NCBI GenBank assembly: GCA_030267565.1
Contig: BRXU01000021.1
Coordinates: 1,086,501 to 1,150,500 of the forward strand
From: Pleodorina starrii
Lineage: Eukaryota > Chlorophyta > Chlorophyceae > Chlamydomonadales > Volvocaceae
Direction: 5' to 3'
Length of the DNA: 64,000 nt
Shown in pieces: positions 36,417-46,186 of the stretch (position 1 is its first letter; the number at the start of each line of letters is the position of its first letter). The notes below the pieces were generated by a model, which saw only the letters and a program-made list of their open reading frames with translations, had not been told where the DNA came from and ran no database searches. The translations under genes and the position numbers were made by a program.

Positions 36417-39400
36417 AGCACCGCCGCCGCCGCCGGCGACACCACGCCCACCTCGCGTCCACAGCTGACCTCGCCCGCAGCGGCGCCCGCGACGGCGCCG
36501 CCAGGCGTACCCTCCTGGGCCTCCGCCGCAGCGGCATCCGCGCCGCAGCTCCCGACGCCTGCGTCGGCGCTGGGCCCCCGCCACATCTGCATCACCCGGA
36601 AACCGAGCAGCAGCTGCAGCAGCTACCGCCCCTCCTTGAGGAACCTACTCAGCGGTCCCGGCCGCACAGTCAGTGAGCTGAGCGACCTCAGCGGTTTCAA
36701 CCCGGGTGCCGCGACGGTGACTGGCCCGGTATCGACGACGCAGGGCGGGGCCTCTGCGGGGCTGCCCTCCGGCACCCCCTCCCCCGTCAACGTCTCCCCT
36801 GCGCCCAGCGTCGCCGCGTCCGGGCCGTTGTCGGGCACGCCGCCGCCCACCCCCACGCCCTCGTCCACATCGGCGCTGCCGCCGCCGCCGCCGTCGGTGG
36901 TGTGTCGGGGCTGCGGGCGCAGCTTCGTGGCCAAGGTGAGGTGAGGGTAGAGTGGAGTGGAGTGGAGTGGAGCGGAGCGGGGTGGGGTGGGGTGGGGTGG
37001 GGCGGGGTTAGATTGGCCTCGGCTGGGCGCTTGGCGGCTGGGAGCTTGGTGGCGGCGGGGGCTGGGCGTTGGGCACGGATGGGTACGGATGGGTTGGGTT
37101 GGGCTTTGGGGACTCCTCTTGTCGATCCTTCGTCATAATTGTCATCGTCATCGTCATCTCGTGACCTGCGTAGGCGTACCGCCGCCGCCAAACGTAGTAC
37201 TCCGTACTCCGTACTCCGCACTCCGTGTTCCGTGCTCGGGTATTCCCCGTTTTGCTGGCCGCTTTCCTCCCCCTTCCCCCCCTCTAGGGACTCCGGCCTA
37301 TGCATGGATAACCCCCTTTAGGGACCCGTCCTCAGGCATCTTGCCATGCGGGTGTCCGTGTGCTGCCACCTGCCAATAAAGGACCGCCCGCAGCCGAACC
37401 ACGTGCAGAACCGCTTGACCTGTCCCCGAGAGCGGCTGTTGTTGGGGACTGTGCCTGCCGGTCGTCGGGTAGCCGGTCAGGTAGCCGGTCGGGACTCTCA
37501 ACAGCATGCGCTTGGATCCCGCCCCCATCGCTCCCTTCCCGCTGCGGCCTTTGCCTCCCCCCCCCTCCCCCCTGGCCCGGCGGGCGGGGGGGGGGTCGCC
37601 TCAGTCAGTTACGGTTACGTCACTGCTGTTCCCCATTTAACCACCTCCGGCCCCTCCCGCTCCTCATCTCCCGCCTCCCCTCTCCCACCCTCTCCCACCC
37701 TCTCCCACCCTCTCCCACCCTCTCCCTCTCCCTCCCCAGGTGGCCGACTTTGGTCTGAGCCGCATGCTGCAGGCGCAGTCCAAGATCCGTACCCGCTCCT
37801 TCGGCACGGTGAGAAAATGTGCGGGGAGGAAGAGGAGGACGCATGAATCCAGGATCCAGGATCCAGGATCCCAGGGGACGATGGGACGATTGGACGATGG
37901 GACGATTGGACGATTGGACCGCAGCGGTGGATCGGAGGCGACCCCGGCCCCACCTCGCCAATTCAATTGACAGATGGCCTGAAGGGCCGTTGCGGCGCCG
38001 GCGCGTCCGTCCGTCCGTCCATGGGCCCCGGCCCGACACGCTGCGACCGCGCCCCGCCCCTTCCCCCTCCCCCGTTTGCCGCATCTTTGTTACCTCCCTG
38101 CCCCATTCTCCTGCCTCCGCAGATAACGTTCATGCCTCCCGAGACGTTGGTCAACGGGACCGTGAGCAAGGTGGGTGGGTGGGGGGCTGGGTGGGCGGGT
38201 GCGGGTTGGAGGACAGGAGGGGAGGGGGAAGGGAGGTGTTAAGGTTGGCTGGTCGGCCGGGCAGTCCGGGCGGCTGAAGAGCTCAGGAGCGGAAGAGGGC
38301 GAAGAGGAGGAAGGAGGAAGGAAGGGGGGCGCGGCAGGACGTTTTGACGTGGCTGGGCTGGGCTGGGCTCGGTGGCGGCATTTAACGGAGCGGCTGCAAT
38401 GAAGGGGATGGCGCTTGGTCCCGCCAGCCGTACTCACCGCTGGCCCCACCATCGCCGCACTTACCGACCCCCCACTTGGCCATTCGCCGCGTATTGATGT
38501 CGCGCCCCGCAATCGCCGCTGTCGCCGCTTTCCACTGCGTTCATTTCGCGTAAACCCACTCCGCCCCGCCCCGCCCCGCCCTCCCTGTCCAGCCTCCTCC
38601 TTCCCTCATACACACACAGACACACTCTCCCCCTCCTCCCCTCGCACACTCTCTCCTCCCCTCACACCCCGTCCCCCCTCCTCCCCTCCTCCCCTCCCTC
38701 CCCTCCCCCGTCCTCTTCAGGCCGCCGACGTGTACTCCTTCGGCGTGCTGCTGTGGCAGATGTACACGGGCCAGCGCCCCTGGGCCGGCATGAACACCGG
38801 CCAGATCGTGTACAACGTGGGCATGAAGGCGCAGCAGCTGCCCTTCCCACCCGACACGCCCCCCGGGCTGGCGACACTCAGCAGGGCATGCACCGCAGCC
38901 GACCCCCGCGCCCGACCCACGTTCCAGAAAGTACAGGTGGGGGGGCTGGGGGCGGGAGGAAGGGGCGTGTGCGGATGAGGACGTGTGCGGATCGGGGCGT
39001 GTGCGGACCGGGACGGGGGCGGATCGGGACGGGGGCGGATCGGGACGGGGGCGGATCGGGACGGGGGCGGATCGGGACGGGGGCGGATCGGGGGCTCCTG
39101 CTCTGCTCGGCGTTTTGCCTGAATGGGGGGTTCCCCCGGCCGGAGACCGTATCTTTAAAGTCAGCCGGTCGGGGTCAAAAGGGTCAAAAGGGTCAAAAGG
39201 GTCAAAAGGGTCAAAAGGCACCACACGTCAGCAACGTCTGCGGCGCTGGTGGTGGTGGTGGCGGCGAGCCAGCTCGCTCGCTCGTTCGCTTGTGCGCAGT
39301 GAAGGCCGGCGAGCCTGCCGCATTGCTTGCGCCCACAAACAAACCCTCTATCGAAACACGCACCAGCCCTCGCACCACCTCTCGGCACTCTGATGCAGCC

Positions 39401-39999
39401 CTAACACCCTTCCTCGGCCCATGGCCGTACGACACCCCTTTGCACCGCACTGCCCTATCTCCCTCGGTCTCGATACGACACCTTGTATTTGTGCCCCCTA
39501 TCGGGTTTACTCCCCCTCGCCCCTCCCCCCGCTCGCTTGGTCAACAACGTCCGCAGTGCCTCATGTTTATATCAAGGAGCATATCATCCCCTGACCCCTC
39601 CCGCTCGCCGTCTCCTTCTCCGCTGCGAAATTTTCATTATACCCCCCCGCTCGCCCCCGGCAGGATGACTTGGCAGTGATGGCGGTGGAGGTGGGTCTGG
39701 AGCTTGACCGCAGACCCGCGGGCACCGGGGGAGGCGGGGGCGGGGGCGGCGGGGGAGCGGGAGGCGGAGGCGGAGGCGGAGGCGGAGGCGGCGGAGGCGG
39801 TGGCGGTGGCGGTGGCTCGTCGCCCCTGCAGGGGCCGGGTCAACAAACGCCTGGCCCTGCCCCCGCTGCCGCTGCCCCTGCCCCCGTTGCTGCCGCCAGA
39901 CTCTTGCCCGCGCCCCAGCCGCCCCAGCAGCAGCAGCAGCCCCAGCAGCAGCAGCGGCCACCCCGGAAACAGTCGACGATGCCACATCTTCTGAGGTGA
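20120..39999 (+). CDS. Giant GAF-PAS-protein kinase (TKL type), 18 exons, about 3,685 aa
   Basis: Exons: 20120-23702, 24249-25270, 25793-26458, 27021-27419, 27806-28075, 28339-28449, 29080-29221, 29654-30098, 30481-30679, 30846-31012, 31405-33705, 33989-34013, 34621-34977, 36234-36935, 37740-37808, 38123-38170, 38721-38936 and 39664-39999. All phases agree; the exon 4/5 junction is the weakest (GTCCCG donor, GCGAG acceptor). The N-terminus MGAVLSRCLAC fits N-myristoylation plus palmitoylation. Residues 20-1700 are low complexity. A GAF-like region (about 1730-2010: LLSLVANVF, EDTLRDERYG, LGTLCLADFQ) precedes a PAS-like region (about 2018-2280: VLYANHAWTAITG, PREEVVGCD). The kinase domain has GRGGFG (2310-2315), VAVK with K2330, E2347, hinge MEYCDLGTL, HGDLTGHN with D3235, DFG (D3466), MPPE and DVYSFGVLLWQMYTGQRPW. 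Three insertions split the domain. Role inferred: membrane-attached sensor kinase. Confidence 0.85.
25471..25504 (+). repeat. Dispersed intronic repeat (GGAGCATATCACTCCCTGA family), sense copy
   Basis: ATAATGGAGCAGATCACTCC then CTGACCCCC, in intron 2 of the kinase gene. Related to 39565-39648 and, reversed, to 10880-10970. Confidence 0.7.
25621..25656 (+). repeat. Diverged copy of the TTGCAAATTCACTCTTCAAC intronic motif
   Basis: Reads GTTCTTGCATTACAGTCTTC then AACCCCCCCCCC, in intron 2 of the kinase gene. Two better-conserved copies lie in introns of the phosphatase gene (48767-48800 and 50950-50987). Confidence 0.55.
26480..26560. repeat. GGGTGGGTGGCT minisatellite at the start of kinase intron 3
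   Basis: G-rich direct repeats begin about 20 bases after the splice donor. They could form G-quadruplexes in the pre-mRNA (inference). Confidence 0.85.
34978..36233 (+). other. Kinase intron 13 with an AT-rich interior
   Basis: This 1,256-base intron separates the exon ending in RYLHSL from the exon that starts GVVHGDL. Its interior, about 35440-36230, is far lower in GC than neighbouring introns and lacks their C- and G-runs. A 92-codon minus-strand frame at 35703-35981 shows no recognisable family. It may be a foreign insertion. Confidence 0.6.
37287..37316 (+). repeat. Copy C of the CTATACGTGGATAACCCC motif
   Basis: GGGACTCCGGCCTATGCATG then GATAACCCCC, with three substitutions against copy A. 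It lies in kinase intron 14 in the sense orientation. Confidence 0.85.
38996..39092. repeat. 16-base tandem repeat (CGGGACGGGGGCGGAT)
   Basis: About five to six copies in kinase intron 17. Confidence 0.9.
39173..39217. repeat. 9-base tandem repeat (GGGTCAAAA)
   Basis: Five perfect units in kinase intron 17. Confidence 0.93.
39565..39648 (+). repeat. Dispersed intronic repeat, composite sense copy
   Basis: Begins TTATATCAAGGAGCATATCA, then TCCCCTGACCCC. A pyrimidine spacer is followed by CTCCGCTGCGAAATTTTCAT and TATACCCCCC, ending 15 bases before the acceptor of the last kinase exon. Both halves recur elsewhere in the window. Confidence 0.7.
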
Positions 40000-41100
40000 T
40001 GCGTGCGGCAGGGCATGCTTGCATGTGTTGAGGGGGCGGAGTCGGGGGCGGGGGTGGGGGAGCAAGCACGCACGCACGCACAAACCCTACCCAGCCCGGC
40101 CTGGCCCAGCCTGGCGGGTAGCGCCCCCCGTTACGTATACACGCGATTAATTACGCCGAGGGGACTTGTTTGTGAGTGGGGCGGGATTAAGAATTTGGCG
40201 GAAAGTGTCTGGTAAGGAACGATGGGATCGGTGGAAATATGGCTCGAGTCGGTCGCTTCCGTCGGCCCGCATTCGGTCGATCGAATGCGTCGGTCGATGG
40301 GTCGATCGGTCGATTCATTGCCTTTCGTTCGATGGGTCGAAGCGTCGGGCGGAGGGCGGAGATGGGCGAGCGAGCGAGAGCCGTCGGGCGGCCGAGCGAG
40401 CGAGGCCCAGTGAGGCCGACCGCCGGGTATTTCTGCGGGCCGCTAGCTGGGGAGTTGGCGGGTAGATCCGGTTGGGTGGGTGCCAGGGAAGCCCCGTCCC
40501 TGCATGCCGCATCAGTTGGTTAGCGCGGTTAGTTCGAAGCGTGTGGAATTAGTTGTGGATATGCGGTTTGACGGTTGGCTGTTAGTTGACGGGGGGGTTG
40601 GCGCGCTGGGCGAGCAAGACAGCAAGCGGCGCGGCGGGAGGTGAGGTTGACGGCGAGCGGCGAGCCACCGGCGGCGGTTGGGCCGGCGGTGCCTGGAATG
40701 GCTGTGATGATGGTGGTGGTGGAGGTGGTGGAGGTGGTGGCGCTGCGCTGCGCTCTAAGCCGCCTTAAGCCGCCTTAAGCTGCGCTGCCCTAATCTGAGC
40801 CGTGGGTGATCGAGCGAGGCTGATGGGCTGATGGGTGGGCGGGTGTGGATGGACGGATGGATTGATGGAGTGACGGGTGGATGAACGGGCGGATGTGGAT
40901 GGATGGATGGACGGGTGTGTTGGACGCCCACCTACCATCAAAGATTGGCACTCTGTGACTGAACTGAATCTAGCTGGATAGATAGCTAGATGCGTGGTGC
41001 GTGTAGCTTGTAGTGCTTCTAGGGTTTGTCTAGAGGTTTAGGTGTGTGCGATGTGCAAGTGAATGGACAGGTAGCCGGCTAGTCGATCTATCTCTGAATC
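40000..41100. other. Spacer downstream of the kinase gene
   Basis: No gene seen. Probable 3' untranslated sequence is followed by short repeats: GGTCGATCG-type around 40270-40340, GGTGGTGGAG around 40715-40740, and TGGATGGA around 40850-40910. Confidence 0.5.
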
Positions 41101-41127
41101 ATGCATCGTGTCGGTTTTCCTGTGTGG

Positions 41128-41762
41128 CGTGTGTGTTGTGGGTGGATGTGTGCTCGCGTGTGTGTTGTGGGTGGATGTGTGCTCGCGTGTGTGTTGTGGG
41201 TGGATGTGTGCTCGCGTGTGTGTTGTGGGTGGATGTGTGCTCGCGTGTGTGTTGTGGGTGGATGTGTGCTCGCGTGTGTGTTGTGGGTGGATGTGTGCTC
41301 GCGTGTGTGTTGTGGGTGGATGTGTGCTCGCGTGTGTGTTGTGGGTGGATGTGTGCTCGCGTGCGTTTTGTGGTCGGATGTGTGCTCGCGTGCGTTTTGT
41401 GGTCGGATGTGTGCTCGCGTGTGTGTTGTGGGTGGATGTGTGCTCGCTTGTGTGTTGTGGGTGGATGTGTGCTCGCGTGTGTGTTGTGGGTGGATGTGTG
41501 CTCGCGTGTGTGTTGTGGGTGGATGTGTGCTCGCGTGTGTGTTGTGGGTGGATGTGTGCTCGCGTGTGTGTTGTGGGTGGATGTGTGCTCGCGTGTGTGT
41601 TGTGGGTGGATGTGTGCTCGCGTGTGTGTTGTGGGTGGATGTGTGCTCGCGTGCGTTTTGTGGGTGGATGTGTGCTCGCGTGTGTGTTGTGGGTGGATGT
41701 GTGCTCGCGTGCGTTTTGTGGTCGGATGTGTGCTCGCGTGTGTGTTGTGGGTGGATGTGTGC
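41128..41762. repeat. 29-base minisatellite, about 22 units
   Basis: Head-to-tail copies of a unit containing TGTGTTGTGGGTGGATGTGT then GCTCGCG. The copies are nearly identical. A recurring variant replaces TGTGTTGTGGGTGG with GCGTTTTGTGGTCGG. Because 29 is not a multiple of 3 and the unit contains no stop in any of several frames, long spurious open frames appear on both strands. Confidence 0.97.
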
Positions 41763-44700
41763 GTGCCAAATAAAGAGGCCACGAACGGAGCAGGGCGGGC
41801 GGGCGGGCGGACCGATGGAGGACGGGTTCAAGGTGCCGTGTCATCACGCGCGTTCCGCCATTGCATCTGTGGCGTCTGTGGCGGTCTGGAGGAAGGAGCG
41901 AGTGATCTGACCGACCGACCGAGCGTACATGTGCGTGTGCGTGCACGCGCGCGTGTATGTGGGTGTGGGTGGCTCGTACTCGTGTGGTGGGACATGACAT
42001 GTGCACATATAAACCGCGGGGTGCGTGGAGACACCGTAGGGCCTTCCGCCATGTACGGTACGTAAGTACGTCCTTTCTTTCTCTTTTATTTTCTTCCTTT
42101 CCTTTCCTCTCCTTTCCTTGACACACTGCTGCGTCGACACTTGCGCGTCCGTGTAACCAACCAACCAACCAGCCGTGCTTCATGAGTCATGATTACGTCA
42201 TCGAGAGCCGCGTACATGGTTGAGGGGATTGTACAGCAGGGTGCCGTGGGAGCTCGAAGATTATCTCCCGTACACTTAACGCTTACGCATCGTCGTCGTC
42301 ACGCGTCGTCGTTAAGCTCCGTTCCTTGCTGATGGGCAGATCGTACGGATACATGTACGGATAGGTGTACGGATAGATGCACCGGCGGCTAGTGCCGGCG
42401 GGATTAATGATCACTTGGATGATTGGACGGACGGATCACGAATTGGACGGACGGACGGATGGCCGGTTGAGGGCAAGGGAAGGGAGCACACCACCGCAGG
42501 GGTACGTGTGACCGCGAGGGGCAGGGGCGGCAGGGCTGAAGCTGCTGGTCGATGGCTGGATGGACAGAACCACCCCCTGTACTGCCTTACACTACCCTGG
42601 CCTGGCCTGCCCTGTGCTGGCCTGCCTTTTTGTCGTACATTCCGCCTCGCAGAAGCAGAACTGGTGTCGGGTGCGGTCGAGGCGTGTTTGCGCCGTAAGC
42701 CGGTGCAGTACAGTGCCGTACAGCACGTGATCCACCGGTGGCTCCACTTTTGTTGACACACATGTACACACACAGTGTCACACACACACACACACACGTG
42801 CACATCCCCCTCGTAACACACACACACATGCACATGCACGCACGATTCTGCTGTCACGCGCCGATCGGTGCCCGCCTCTTCCACCCCGCGGGGCCAGCGA
42901 CACCACCTCCACACACCACATGGGCTTCACTCGCTCGCGACTGTCCGCTGCTGCTGCTGGTGCTGCTGCTGGTGCTGGGCTGCTGCTCCCCCCCCGGGTC
43001 TCGCCGTGATGCGGTCGCGATGCCTCCGACCCACCAACCCACCTGCTGGGCCCGTTCGCCATTGAAGGCATCATCGTTGCGGCTCCACCTTTACCAGGAG
43101 GCAGGTGCGGGGGGGGGGCTGCGCGGCCCGCCCGCTGCTGATTATGTGAATGCCGCTAGGTGCCGCTCAGCTGCTAGCAGCAGCAGCAGCAGCAGCAGGC
43201 GTGAACCGTATCGACTGAGGAACGAAGCGGACGACAGGGTTTTGAAGGGCACTGCTGCGATTTTGGAAACTGGAGAGTGGGGGCAACGTGCGGTTCGGCG
43301 TCGGGCGCTTGGATTTTCCATCCCTTCGTACAGATGCCCCCTAGAGCGGGCGCCAGACGACATGCAGAGCCTAAGGGGGGGGCTTCGGGACGACGTGTCG
43401 CAGCTGATGCCGCGGCCATCACGCCAACGCCAACACCATCGCCATCACGGGGCTCCGCACCGTCCAGGGCCGCAGCCTTCTCCTCACGGTACGCAAGAAG
43501 ACATGCACGCAACACAACAAACCCAGATCAGATCAGATCAGATCAGGTCCCAGATTGCATCAGGTCGGGTGCCTCTGTCCGCTCCCAGCAGCCCAGCACG
43601 GGTGCTCCCTAACCCAACGCGTGCACCAAATGGCGGGAACATCGGGCCCCCCTGGACCGACCCCGGCGCGGCCAGCGTGGAGCCGCCCTTTCGTCAAATC
43701 CACACTGCCGTGTCGTGCCGTGCACAGCCACCCCTCCCCCCTCAAGCGCCCCCTGGTGGCCGCCCTCCCGGTGCAGCCGCCAGCAGGGTCTCGGGAGTGT
43801 GCCCCGGAAAACCCTAAAACCCCGGTGCAGGCGCGCACGGCGCAGCCTTACTTCAGTGCAGTTAACACTGTAGCATGACTTGTTATTAGGGTTTCCTAAG
43901 CCGTGCGACGGACATGTTGTCTTGTTGGCGGCGTTTCGCAAGGGCTGGGTGCGACTGCAGGTTTCGCTCGCCGTGCCGTAGTCGTCGCTGGTGTTATTAG
44001 CGTTTAGTGCGTCGGACCCGCGGCGCCTGTACGAGTGGCGCCTTTACAAGTTGGACCTCTTTTTGCCACTGTTGTTCGTCGTCCTTGATTTCTGTATCTT
44101 TTTGCGGCCGGATTCGCTGCTTGCTTTCGGTAGTTAGAGCGCGCGTCTCTTGCGTCGACGGCGAGCCGGTGTTTCAGTTAAGCCCCTCAGTTGGAAGGGC
44201 CGTATTGTGCCCCCTGAGCAGGCGCCGGTGTTGCAGTTTCCCCTGTGCGTCCTGGAAGCAGCTTGGATGGTAACTTGGGTTCGGTTGGTGACATCTATCA
44301 GTCTGGCTCTGAAGCAGGAGGGATAGGTACATGGGCGAGCCAATTGCGTGCGTGGCATCATGGCATGGGTACGTGCATGCATGCATGCATCAGCGTATTC
44401 GCTGCAAGTAAGCAAGGCTGGTACTTTTGTGGGGTGCGTGTGTGTTTGTGCGTTGAATTGCATCGCTCGGACAATCAAATAAGCGGGCGGCAGGACTCAC
44501 TACTGCTGCAACGCTGCGGCTTATTTGGACATACGTGCGCGAGAAGTGGTAGGCATCACAGGCATTGGTGGCATACGGCTGAAGGCGCCTACGCGACCGA
44601 ACCTTCCAGCGGACGGCAAGCGCTTGGTGTATACTCAGAAGGCGCATTGTAATATTACTGAACTCGACTGACTAATCCGTATCCACCTGTCTGCCGATTT
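41763..44700. other. Spacer with weak exon-like islands
   Basis: No gene could be modelled. Two plus-strand islands look possibly coding. 42650-42756 (EAELVSGAVEACLRRKPVQY) follows an acceptor-like CCTCGCAG. 43333-43495 (ERAPDDMQSLRGGLRDDVSQ) lies between TACAG and GTACGC. They do not share a convincing frame. CA-repeats occur at 42768-42840 and a GCA run at 43174-43198. Confidence 0.35.
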
Positions 44701-44786
44701 GTCTATCTATCTACCCAGCACGCGTCCGTCCACCCATGCATGATGATGAGGTTCGTCTTCCCCTTCCGTTCCCCGCCTCTCAGCGA

Positions 44787-44879
44787 CCCGTCCGTCCGTC
44801 CGTCCGTCCGTCCGTCCGTCCGTCCGTCCGTCCGTCCGTCCGTCCGTCCGTCCGTCCGTCCGTCCGTCCCTCCGTCCGT
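44787..44879. repeat. (CCGT)n tetranucleotide microsatellite
   Basis: About 22 nearly perfect CCGT units in the spacer upstream of the phosphatase gene. Confidence 0.97.
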
Positions 44880-46186
44880 GTTTTGCCAAGTGGCTTGTGC
44901 GCGTTGCTGTTGTGCGTAGTGGGCCCCAGACCCAGCAGCTGGCCGCGCTCTGTAGCGGAGGCGACCCGGGTAAGGGAATGAGGCCGCAGTAAGGCCGGAC
45001 AGCACGTACGTGCCACCACCAAACACAAACAAGCGAGCGAGTGGTGACATTAGTCATGAAACTCCCGTTCTGAACTGCTGGCGATTGGCCTCGCTCGCTC
45101 GGCCACCCAGGGCCACCTGCAAGGACATAGGCGCAATAACAACCTGAAATACCTGATAGCAGCTCGCGGGCTGCAACTGGAACAACCCTCCGAAACGGGC
45201 AGAAACCCGCACGCCAGCGCATCAGTGAAATGCGACAGCGAATTTGGAGGTCTCCGTACCCCCATTTCCGCCATCCGCGGGACGGCAAGGTGGCCATCCC
45301 GGACGGGACCTGCGGCACCTTGACTGACTGGCCGCCAGGGACTCTGTACGTACTTACGGGAAACACGAACCTGGCCGCCTGCCGCCAGCAGCCCGACGGC
45401 GGGAGATACCTGCCAGGAGGGTGACGATGGCTCACACAACAGGCTTGCCACCCTCCAAACAGTGCGCAATGACAGAGCTATACTTTGGTCCGTGGCTGGG
45501 CTACCGCGTCCTGCACGGGAGAGGTGGTTCACGAGGGATAGATGCGGCGTCCCAACAGACCGCCGTGCGCCGGCACTTGGGACGGCCCTGGCCGAGTCAC
45601 ACGGACTTTAGAGATGGACGCTCACGGGTCTCAGTTTGTCGAGACCACAGCGGGGACTGTGGCTTCACGGCATCTAGTTTCTCCATGTGCGGGTCCTGAC
45701 CCAGATGGTCGGTATTGGCGCTACCGAGTGGCTACACAAAAGCATGTATGAAGACAAGATATCAACAGAACCCAACCGATTCGCTGAATAACGCATGTGG
45801 GTGTTCTGGAAGGTAGAGCTGTCGCCTGTCGGTAAGCGCCCAAGGGCCATTTTTTGTTATCGCTCCCTTCATGAATTTAAACTGATGCCAAAGATCCCCT
45901 CTGCTAACCCATATTGGAAATGAGCCCTTCACGAAATCAGGCGCCCTCGCGGAGTCGGTTCCAAACAAATTACGTGTCAGCTCTTCGGCAGCAAGGATGT
46001 TTGCAACCTTGTGCGCGTTTTTGTTTGTTTTGTTATTTCAGAGAATGCGCTTGCACGAACAATGCCGTGCAAGCACCCGCGATGAACCCGAGGCCGAAGG
46101 CAGAGGGATGCTCTCGCGGTGCCCCATCATCATCATTTGCACATATATACGCTCTGAACAAAGCCATTATACAGTAATGAACATGA
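44880..46186 (+). promoter_or_regulatory. Region upstream of the phosphatase gene, with a short upstream ORF
   Basis: Moderate-GC sequence without a recognised gene. Just before the inferred start, an ATG at 46177 (and a second, in the same frame, at 46183) opens a 20-codon frame. It ends at 46239, overlapping the main ATG at 46187 in another frame. If the transcript includes it, this upstream ORF could damp translation of the phosphatase. Confidence 0.45.

Noticed and set aside
41038..42183. Long frames on both strands over the minisatellite (Cys/Val/Trp-rich, and Thr/His-rich on the other strand)
   Set aside because: A 29-base unit lacking stops yields the same peptide permuted in every frame. 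No start context, domain or splice signal supports translation.
43160..43200. GCA repeat as a coding poly-Ser or poly-Gln tract
   Set aside because: The surrounding frames are short and inconsistent in phase, so I treat it as a simple repeat in a spacer.
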